Source: Diacronema lutheri (Eukaryota; Haptophyta; Pavlovophyceae; Pavlovales; Pavlovaceae). Taken from it: a stretch of DNA of 61,996 nt. The position numbers and the translations under genes are program-made. The stretch lies in the NCBI GenBank assembly GCA_019448385.1, contig JAGTXO010000088.1, positions 1 to 61,996 on the forward strand. Direction: 5' to 3'. Below the pieces are notes generated by a model that was not told where the DNA came from, searched no databases, and was given only the letters and a program-made list of their open reading frames with translations. Shown one piece after another: positions 53,964-61,996 of this stretch (position 1 is its first letter; every line of letters starts with the position of its first letter).

Positions 53964-56933
53964 ATGCGACGGGTCGCGCTCGCGCTGCTGCTCGCGCTCG
54001 CACGCGTACCGATGACGCATCAAGCAGCGTTCGAGCTTCAACCGGCGTCGTCCTCCCCCGCACCGAGTCCGGAGCGCACGCCGGGCGGGACGCCGCCTTC
54101 AGGCGGCAAGCCAGACGTCGCGCTGCCGGCCGCTGGCGTGGCGGCCGCTGCCCTTGCCGCCGTCTCCGAGCTTCGCCCTCCTGCCGCGCCGCTCGTCCAG
54201 GCCGATGCGCCGGGCGCGGCGCGTGTGCCCGCGAACGGCACGGCGCGCGCGCAGCTTCCGCGCGCGCACACGCGCGCGTCGGCTGAGCCCGCAGGCGAGC
54301 ACACCGCGGTCGGCAGCGTGGGCGCGCCGGCTGGATCAGCCGCGACGCAACCTGTCGTCGTTGCCGCCGCAGCCGCGCCGAGCGCCGCCACATCCACCGC
54401 CGCGCTCGCACCCACGAGCGAGCGGCGCGTGTCCCCGGCCCAACGGCCATCTGCTGCGGCCCAACAGCCCTCGCCTGCGTTCCCGGGGCGGGAGGCGGAC
54501 TTTGCCGCTGAGCCGGCGGCTGTGTTCCCGCGGCCTGCGCACGGTTCTCCGCAGCTCGCATCTCCCGGCCCGGCCGTTTCCGCCGCCGGCGCGAACGGCG
54601 ATCCGTTGTCGGCCGCCGACGCGACCGTACACACAGGCGATGGCGCATTTCAAATGTCGGCGGCCGCACACGGCGGCGCGGCGCTTCAGCGCGAGGCGGC
54701 GTCGGGCGCGGTGCCGGACGACGCGCTGGCGCACGGCGCCGTGCACGCGGCTCTGGCCAGCGCGACGGGCGGCGGCGCGGGCGCTGCGAACGGCGCGCGA
54801 GGTGAGGGCGGCGCGCACGCACAATATGCGTCCGCGTCCGCGTCGGGTCCTGTCCCCACTGGACAGGCGCATGGCGACCCTTTGCAGCTCGAGCCGAGCG
54901 GCGGTGCGAGCGGCAGCGTCAGAGGCGGCGGTGGCAGCGGCGGCGGCGTCAGCGGCGCCAGTAATGGCGCCGACACTGCGAGCAAGGGCGATGCCAGGAA
55001 TGGATGTGGCGCAAGCGAAGGGCAGGCGTTCGCGGCATTTGCAGACGGCGCGGCGGCGCACGCACCGGAGCAGGCGGCGGACGCCCGGGTTGGCATTGGC
55101 GCGCCCGAGGCGCAGCCGGCAGCCGTTGCGCTGCTGACTGCGCCGGTTCCTGCAAGCGCGCACCTCGTGACGGTGTTGGCACAGCCGCGGGGCACTGGTG
55201 CTGCGGTGGCCGTTGGCAGGGCCGGCGGCGGCCCAGTCGGCGGTGCGGGCGACGAGGCGGCGGCTGCTTCGCTTCACGACGATGCAACCGGCGACACTCT
55301 CAGTGGCGCGGGAAGCGAGCCCGCCCATCCGCACGGCAGCACGGGCGCGCATCCCCCCGCAGAGTCCGGGCATGTTCCCGCAGAGTCCGGGCATGTTCCC
55401 GCAGAGTCCGGGCACGTTCCCGCAGAGTCCGGAGCACAACCTACGACCGCCGCGCCGCCTGATGTGCGCCGCATGCCCGCGGCCGCGCATGCCGACGCAC
55501 CGCGCGCGCCTGGCCTTGCGCCCGATTCTGCTGGGCCTTTCGATACTGAGCCAGGGTCGGCAAGCGTGCTCGCCCAGCGTCCCGCCAAGGCGCGGCATGC
55601 GGCCTCGGCGATTCACGCACAGCTCGCGCCATCGACCGAGCCCTCCACCGAACTCTACGCCGAACCCTCCGGCGAGGCATTCGCGGAGCCCTCCGCCCAG
55701 CCCTCCGCCGGGCCCTCCGCGGAGGCCTCCGCGCAGCCCATCGCCGAGCCCTTTGCCGAGCCCTTTTTTCTCCCGATCGATGCCGCGGCCAATTCCGCGG
55801 GCGAAGGCGACGTCGACACGACAGACAGCGACGCGGCGGCGAGCGGCGCGCTGCCCGCCGCTTCTGCGCTGCTCGCGCCCAGCGGAGATCACACGTTCGC
55901 GGCACGCGCGGCCCCGTCGAGCTGGGCGATGGCTACCTTGAGGCTCGTGCTGTGCGTGTTCGCGCTCATGTGCGCATCCCGCGTCATCGGCTGGCGCGGC
56001 ACGTGCGGCTGGCACAACCAGGCGTCGGAGCTTTGGGATGCTGCGCGCGACTCTCTGGAATCATCCGACGACGGTTCGTACCTGCCGCTCGTCGCTCACG
56101 CCACGCCGCGCGCCAAACGGCCGACCCGCGTCTGGCGCATTGCGCACGCCTTCGTTGCACGCGCGCGCGCGTTCGCGCGCATGCGCGGCAGCAAGTTGGG
56201 CGGAGGCGCGGCGAGCTCGGCAATGGCGCGCGGAGGCGCGGGCGCGAACGGCAGTGGCGGGAACGCGCAGCTCGAGATGTCCGTGAAGCGACGTCAAACG
56301 CCCGGCCGTTTGCCGGCCGGGCGGGACGGCGTGTGGGATTCGCCGCAGACCCTGCGCAACCTGTCGATGCCCGCACTCTCGCGGCTTGTGTCCGAGGTGT
56401 GGACCCCACGCCTACTCGACTCGACCTCCGACCCGCCCGCCCTCGTCTCCGGCGAGTTGCTCCGCGCGGTCTGTCAGCAGGTGCTGCCACGCAGGTACGG
56501 CATTAAGGATTGGCGGCTGGTGTTTTCGACGGAGCAGCATGGTTGCTCGCTGCAGACGGCGTATACGCGGCTCGCCGAATGCACCGGCGCAGAGCCGTGC
56601 GTCCTCCTGCTCCTCGATACATGCGGCCACGTCTTTGGCGCCTACTGCTCGACGTCGCCGCGGCCGGACGGGCAGTATCATGGCACGGGCGAGACGTGCC
56701 TTTTCAGTGCAAAGCCGCAGGTGCGCGTGTACCGCTGGTCGCACGCCAACGAACTCTTCGTGCTCGGCGGGCACGACTTTTTTGCGTTCGGCTCGGGCCC
56801 CGCCTTTGGGCTGCGCGTGGACAGCTCGTTTGAATTCGGCTCGAGCGGGACGAGCGACACATTCAAAAATGAGTGCGTGGCGAGTGCGTGCGAGTTTCGC
56901 ATCGTCAAGGCGGAGCTGTGGGGGTTTGTGTGA
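53964..56933 (+). CDS. TLDc-domain membrane protein with long disordered N-terminal region
   Basis: About 989 residues, single exon. The start MRRVALALLLALARVPMTHQ looks like a signal peptide. About 640 residues of Ala/Pro/Gly/Ser-rich low complexity follow, including ESGHVPA repeats (near 55360-55440) and Glu-Pro-Ser repeats (near 55635-55770). One membrane helix, MATLRLVLCVFALMCASRVI, lies near residue 660. The C-terminal TLDc domain: WRLVFSTEQHGCSLQTAYTR, PCVLLLLDTCGHVFGAYCS, GTGETCLFS, HDFFAFGSGPAFGLRVDSSF and FKNECV, ending KAELWGFV. That is the full OXR1/NCOA7-type fold; TLDc proteins protect against oxidative stress and bind the V-ATPase. The signal plus helix predict a luminal or extracellular disordered part and a cytosolic TLDc. 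The stop is 40 bp from the convergent channel gene. Confidence 0.85.
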   Translation: MRRVALALLLALARVPMTHQAAFELQPASSSPAPSPERTPGGTPPSGGKPDVALPAAGVAAAALAAVSELRPPAAPLVQADAPGAARVPANGTARAQLPRAHTRASAEPAGEHTAVGSVGAPAGSAATQPVVVAAAAAPSAATSTAALAPTSERRVSPAQRPSAAAQQPSPAFPGREADFAAEPAAVFPRPAHGSPQLASPGPAVSAAGANGDPLSAADATVHTGDGAFQMSAAAHGGAALQREAASGAVPDDALAHGAVHAALASATGGGAGAANGARGEGGAHAQYASASASGPVPTGQAHGDPLQLEPSGGASGSVRGGGGSGGGVSGASNGADTASKGDARNGCGASEGQAFAAFADGAAAHAPEQAADARVGIGAPEAQPAAVALLTAPVPASAHLVTVLAQPRGTGAAVAVGRAGGGPVGGAGDEAAAASLHDDATGDTLSGAGSEPAHPHGSTGAHPPAESGHVPAESGHVPAESGHVPAESGAQPTTAAPPDVRRMPAAAHADAPRAPGLAPDSAGPFDTEPGSASVLAQRPAKARHAASAIHAQLAPSTEPSTELYAEPSGEAFAEPSAQPSAGPSAEASAQPIAEPFAEPFFLPIDAAANSAGEGDVDTTDSDAAASGALPAASALLAPSGDHTFAARAAPSSWAMATLRLVLCVFALMCASRVIGWRGTCGWHNQASELWDAARDSLESSDDGSYLPLVAHATPRAKRPTRVWRIAHAFVARARAFARMRGSKLGGGAASSAMARGGAGANGSGGNAQLEMSVKRRQTPGRLPAGRDGVWDSPQTLRNLSMPALSRLVSEVWTPRLLDSTSDPPALVSGELLRAVCQQVLPRRYGIKDWRLVFSTEQHGCSLQTAYTRLAECTGAEPCVLLLLDTCGHVFGAYCSTSPRPDGQYHGTGETCLFSAKPQVRVYRWSHANELFVLGGHDFFAFGSGPAFGLRVDSSFEFGSSGTSDTFKNECVASACEFRIVKAELWGFV

Positions 56934-56973
56934 GCCCGTGTTGCCAGCTATAACGCCAAGAATTGGGCATGGG

Positions 56974-59900
56974 TCAGTCGTCCACGCTCGTCCTGCTTGC
57001 CGCATTGTCTGCGCCGACGGACGCGCGCCGGAGAGCGATCTGAGGTGCCTGTCGCTGCGAGCCGCCGCTCGCACTATCGCGTGGTGCCGTACGCGCGTTG
57101 GTCGCCGCGTTGCGCCCTGCCTCCGCGCTCGCCGCGCGCGCCGCGAACTCCGCTTGCGCGAGCCGCTCGAGGTGCTTGGCCACGCCGGCCGTCAACTCGT
57201 TCATGTGCGCCAGCTGTGCGGGCAGACATCGCGGCGCGCGCGCGGCGCGATGAGCGTGAGGCGCGGGCCGTGCGCGAGCCGTGCGGGCGCGCGCCGCGCG
57301 TTGCTCGGCGCGCGGCGCGCACCCTGCGCTCAGTGTCTGTAAACATGGGGATCTCGAAACGGTTGGATATGCCGAGCGCCATCCACGACGCGAGGCTCTC
57401 CTTCATGTCGACGCTCACCATCCGCAGCCGCGCCGGGTGCGCGTCGGCGTAGTCCTGCAACACGCGCCAAAACTTGGGCGTCGCGTCCGAGAGCACCTCG
57501 CCCTGGTCGTTCTCAAGGCGCAGCGCGGCCTCGACGGCCGCACACAATGCGCTCGCCGCGGCGCACTGCTCCTTGACCCACGCGCTGTAACGGCTCGCCT
57601 GGTCGGTAACGTCGCGCTGCACATCCGTCTGCTTGGCCTCGATGTCGGCCTTGAGCTCCTCAGCGTGCGTGAGCGTGGCGGCCATCGTCATCTCGTGCGA
57701 GCCGGTCGGCACGCCGCGCGTGCGGAGCAGCGCGCGCACGATGGGCTGGTCGGACCCGTTCTCGCGCTCGGCGTCGTCGAGCGCCGTGTTGCCGAAGAGG
57801 TCCTCCGCCGCCGTGTTGATGCCATCCTGCTCGAGGAGCAGCGTGCACGCCGCGACGCGCGCGTTGGACGCTGCGAGGTGGAGCGGCGTGCGCTTGTCGT
57901 AGTCGGCCACGTTCACGGACACCCTGTGCCTGATCAGGCGGTTGAGCGTGTCCAGGTCGTCGGCGGCCGCCGCGTAGCACATGTGCAGCGCCGCGTCGAA
58001 CGTGCCCATGTGCGCGCCGTGCGCGATCAGGATCTGCGAGCATGCGTCGTGCTGCTGCCGGTAGGAGTCGTAGAGCGGCGTGCGGCCGCGCCGATCGCGC
58101 GCGTTCACGTCCGCTTTCGCGTCGACCAGTAGCTGGACGGCGAGCACGTTGCCGACGCCCGCTGCGACGTGCAGTGCGGTGCGCGCCTCGTAATTGTCGA
58201 CGGTGAAATCGGCCTTGAAGCGCATGTGGAATTCGAGCTCCTCGAGGCGGCCTGAGTCGGCCGCGCAGTAGCACAGCTGCTCCGACAGGCCCGTCGTGTC
58301 GCGGAACGCGCCGTGTCGGTGGAGGAGCTCAGCGGCGGCGAGCTTGCGGTGGCGGATCGCGTCGGCGAGCGGCGTGCCCTCGAAGCGGTCCTTGACGTTC
58401 ACGTCCGCCTGCGCGGCGATGAGGAGCTCGATCACCTTGAGCTGGCCCTCGCACGCCGCGAGGTGCAGCGGTCGTCGCTTGTCGTAGTCGCCACCGTTCA
58501 CGTCGATCCGGTTGTTGGAGAGGATGCGCTGAATCTTCTCAATGTCGCCCTTCGCCGCAGCCTCGCACAGCCGCACGACATGCATGTTTTCGCGCCGCTT
58601 CTTCGCCGTCATAATCACCTGCGCATCAAGGGGGAAGGGTGCCGGTACGGCCAAGCACTCGCGTAAGCGCTCAGGGCGCCCGTCGATGGCAGGCTATGCG
58701 ACGCGGCGCGGCGCGGCGCGGCGCCGCGCGCGGACCTTTTGGATCGTCTCCTCCTCGGTCAGCGGCGCAGCGTTGGCCTGCGTGCCGACGGCCGAGCCCA
58801 CGGCCGATGCGGCATACTGCGACTCCGTGTCCGTCAGCGTCGAGCCGAGCGCGGACGATTTGCTCGACGATTTGGATTTGCCCGAGCGGCTCGTGAGCAT
58901 CCCTGCACGGCCACGCGCGCGTGAAAGGTGGCGCGATCGGAGGGGCGTGCGCGCGTGAGCGGGTCTCGCGCTGCGCGGCGTTGTGGAACGGGTGCGCGCG
59001 TCGAGTGCGCCCGCGGTGGCGTGCGCATACCGTCGTACTGCAGCATCGCGTTGTCCATCACCTTGTCCTCCTGCATGGGGAAGGTCTTGAGGAGGATGCG
59101 GTAGCTCTCATTGGAGAGGACGAAGACGCGCGTCTCCACGTCGGAGGCGGTGCGGCCGCTGTTGAAGTGGCGGATGCCAAACACGAAGGCGAGGTCGCCC
59201 ACCGTGTCGCCCGCCACTGCAAGCTGCAGGTCATCGTCGTCGTCGTCGTCGTCGGCACCGCCGCTGCCGCCAGGCGTGTCCGAGCCGTGCCACAGCTCAA
59301 CGGAGCCCGACTCGACGAGGAGCAGCTCCTTGCACGCCTCGCCCTCGCGAAAGAGCATCGTCTCGGGCTCAAGCGTGCGCTCGCGCAAAAAGGGACGAGA
59401 GGCGGTCGGCGAAGGCGTCGGAACAGCCGCGGAGCAGCTTGGCCTCGCCGACGAGGTGCCGGTTCGTGTGCCGGCTCACTTCAATTTGCAGCGCGATCGG
59501 CATCATGCCCGCGATGTCCTCGTCGCGCACCGACGAGAAGGACGCGTCGCGCAGCCGCGCGTGGAAGAAGCCCTCGACGTGCGCCTTGAGCTCGGCGGGC
59601 ACGTCGATGTGCGTGAGGTACGCATGGACGAGCTCGAGCTGGCTTCGCTTGCTCACGATCTCGTCGTCCTGCTTCATCACGAGCGTACTGATCTGGCCGA
59701 CAGTCCACGCGTACACTGTCATCGACAGGATGAGCATCCCAACGTACGCGGCGATCTCGACGTAGTTTGTTGGCAGGTGGTTGATGCCGAGGCCGGAGAG
59801 CATCGACAGCGACATGTACAGCGCGATCGAGTACCGCCGGACGCCAATCCACGCGTTCGAAAAGTCGGCCGAGAGGAAGTCATTCTCATCGGTTGCACCC

Positions 59901-61996
59901 CCCTCGTGGAACAGGGCCGTTGTACTGCGCGGGCCACGTGCGCACAAACGTTGGGTCGGCGGGCCTCCAATTCTGCAGCGTGAACGTGGCGACGCCATCA
60001 AACTGGAAGCCGAGCAGGTTCCACATGCACGCGCAGAAGTGGCCGACGACGACGAGGATTGAGAGGAAGCGCAGGATGCCGGTCACGAGGTCGTTGTCGA
60101 CCTGGCGCTTGCCCCACTCGGCGTACGCGCGCCATGCGTAGCGCGCGAGCCCGAGGCGGAAGAGGCGCAGCGCGTACGCCACCTGTGGCGGTGCCGAGAG
60201 CGCGATCGCGAACGCGTTGTGCGGCCACGTCATGAAGACGTCGAAGGCGAACTCGGTCGTGAGGTAGTGCGTGCGGATCTCGGCGGCATCGTAGATGATG
60301 GCCGACTTTGCGTTCACAAAGGAGGTGTGCAGCCGGATTGCGATGCGCGCAATGTAGAGCGCGTCGATCATGTACGACGAGAAGAAGAGCCACTCGAGCG
60401 TCTTCGCGTTCTCCCAGAAGCAGAGCGTTGCGGGCTGCGCGATCACCTCCCACGCGAAGAGCGCGAGGTAGAAGCGCGTCAGCGCGCGGTGCGTCGCGCC
60501 TCACGTGCGAGATCACGTACCACGGCTTGGCGATCCGCGTGCCGGCCCCTGGCTCTCGTCGGGCGAGCATTGCGGCCGTGGCGCCGCCAACGCCACCGGC
60601 CTCGCTGCCCGCGTCGGCATCGTCCGCTGCGGCCAGATCGGCGGCCGCGGCCGCGCCGGCCGCTCACAGCGCGCGCGTCGGGCGGCTTGAGGCCAAAGCG
60701 CGCACGCAGGCGATCGGTCCAGCCCGCCGCGAGCGGCGCGATCATCGAGGCGAGCGCGGCATCCGCCGCGCCAGATTCCTTGGCCGTTTGTCGCAGCTGC
60801 GCGCTCGTGGCGCGCAGCGCGGTCACCAGCTCACGCCAGCGCGCTTGCACGCGCGGCGCGCCTTCGGCGTTGGCGCCGAGCGCCGCGGACGTCGCGGCGT
60901 GCGGCTTGGCCGCGCCGGCTTCCGCAGAGTCGCGACGCGACCCGAGGCCGCTGTTCCGCCGCCCTTCGGCCTCACCATCCTTTCCGATGGCTGACGCGCG
61001 CCGGCCGCCGCCGGCCGCGCTGCTCTGCTCAAGAGCCGTCGCGGCCGCACCGAGCGCCGACTCGACGGACGCATGCCGCTCGGCCGGATTGCGCTGCTCG
61101 ATGGCGCGGTCGGAGATCTCAAGGCCGAGCGCATCGAACACCCACGCCTCCACATCCGCCTTGCGCACGAGCTTCGGGTTGACAGCGACCGAGTTTAAAA
61201 TGAGTGGAATGAGCGCTTCCGCCTCGACTGGCTGATCGCGCCGCAGCCTGCCGACGTCAATGCGCAGCTGCACCGCGTCGGCGAGCGCGGCGAGTAGCGG
61301 CGCCGAGGCGAGCTGCGCGCGCAGCGTGCGCTCGGCCGCCGTTGCCTCCGGCGCCGCGCCGTCGCCATCGTCGCTGTCGCGCGCGCTGTCCGGCCCCCGC
61401 GCCGCGCCGGCGGCTTGGCGCCAGCTCCGCCCGACACGGCGCCGAGCCTGAGCTTGAGCGCTGGCACGGCCTTGTTGCCACCGCCGCGCACGCCGCGCTG
61501 GTCGCTACCGCCACGGGAGGCCGGCAAGCCTGCGCTGTCGACGTCGTCGTCCTCGCCCTGCGCAAGGATCCACGAGGCAGCGCCCGCGAAGAACTGGACC
61601 TTTGTCAGCTGGCGCGGCTTGTGCTCGCCCGCGCTCATCACGTCGACAAGAGAGTCGCCGTACAGGCCCGACGACGCCTCGGAGAGGTGCGTGATGAGCG
61701 ATTTGATCTCATCACCGCCCATCTCGCCGAGCGAGCCCTGCAGCGAGCGCAGATGGCGCACCTTAATGATGCCGCGGTTGTTCGGGTCAAAGATGGCGAA
61801 GAGCCCGCCATCAGCTCGGCCGCCGGCGCAATTGCGGCTTTGATATCGGCGGACGCGCCGCCGCTCGGCAGCGTGGGCAGGCTGCGGCTTTCCGCCGTCG
61901 GCGCGCCGCGTCTCGACACTCGGATGCTGCGCGGCTCGCCTCCCGCGCTGCCCGTCGGTCGCGCGACGGAGGCGGTGGAGCGCCGTGTGGTCAGGC
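56974..61996 (-). CDS. CNG-type ion channel with EF-hand, cNMP-binding and ankyrin domains (5' end beyond window; frameshifted)
   Basis: The 3' exons are firm: 59031 and upstream (cNMP-binding), 58902-58736, 58618-57323 (ankyrins) and 57213-56974, with introns 58903-59030 (GTATGC), 58619-58735 (GTCCGC) and 57214-57322 (GTGCGC) in agreeing phases. N- to C-terminal: an EF-hand-like loop DPNNRGIIKVRHL (about 61780), linker, membrane helices (WLFFSSYMIDALYIARIAIR, GILRFLSILVVVGHFCACMW), pore MSLSMLSGLGINHLPTNYVE with a GLG rather than GYG filter, linker SQLELVHAYLTHIDVPAELK, cNMP-binding domain (LLLVESGSVELW, GDTVGDLAFVFGIRHF), and ankyrin repeats such as RRPLHLAACEGQLKVIELLI. Reading these needs frame changes near 61806, 60640, 60520, 59904 and 59395; two fit one extra base in a G6 or T5 run. 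Assembly error or a decaying gene cannot be separated from one sequence. Confidence 0.75.

Noticed and set aside
1-61996. tRNA, rRNA or bacterial-style operon signals
   Set aside because: No tRNA clover-leaf or rRNA signature was recognised by eye; a tRNAscan and Infernal run would settle it. Genes have introns and individual promoters.

Overview
This is nuclear DNA of a very GC-rich unicellular eukaryote, most likely an alga. Haptophyte (for example a Pavlovales-type genome) or pelagophyte are my best guesses by inference; no marker in the window fixes the lineage. Third codon positions are nearly all G or C. Short phase-compatible introns (about 100-190 nt, some longer) interrupt clear protein families, with GTGCGC, GTACGC, GTGAGG or GTATGC donors. 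The cellular genes are eukaryotic: eL22, a mitochondrial-type uS3, an INO80-type SNF2 protein, a C2H2 zinc-finger protein, a P4-ATPase, a TLDc protein and a CNG-type channel. Stop codons are so rare that many long antisense frames are open by chance, so genes were called from protein motifs and splice-phase agreement, not frame length.

Region 1 (1-27.6 kb, minus strand) looks like a large mobile or virus-derived element. One giant predicted gene (19298 to 396, two introns with matched phase, about 6,200 codons) encodes in order: an Ulp1/C48-like cysteine protease fold, low-complexity and coiled-coil sequence, a second intact Ulp1-like fold plus several degenerate look-alikes, a YqaJ/lambda-exonuclease-type nuclease, a USP-like tail, a chromodomain and, at the C-terminus, a Fanzor (eukaryotic TnpB-type RNA-guided) nuclease with all three RuvC acidic residues and the zinc ribbon. 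Upstream on the same strand lie a compact USP-type deubiquitinase gene (about 23.7-22.3 kb) and a frameshifted gene with an N-terminal domain resembling algal-virus ssDNA-binding proteins joined to a PIF1-type helicase (27.6-25.2 kb). The DNA-processing set (YqaJ exonuclease, possible SSB, PIF1 helicase, RNA-guided nuclease) together with the peptidases suggests one mobile system. I infer this from strand, proximity and function; the element's ends were not located.

Region 2 (27.7-31 kb) holds the last exon of a small membrane protein, an inverted pair of about 340-bp MITE-like elements with 100-bp terminal inverted repeats and telomere-like TGTAGGG repeats, and a decayed coiled-coil gene.

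Region 3 (31-62 kb) is a compact host gene block: an unknown protein, an SGNH/GDSL hydrolase divergent from nuclear uS3m, an OvoA-type sulfoxide synthase divergent from eL22, an INO80-like protein whose ATPase motifs are destroyed, a zinc-finger gene whose fingers sit on tandemly duplicated 424-bp exon-intron units, a Neo1/ATP9-type P4-ATPase divergent from a TLDc membrane protein, and a CNG-like channel with EF-hand, cyclic-nucleotide-binding and ankyrin parts that runs off the right edge. Long poly-C/poly-G tracts recur across the window; the two inside P4-ATPase introns lie just upstream of 3' splice sites on the sense strand.
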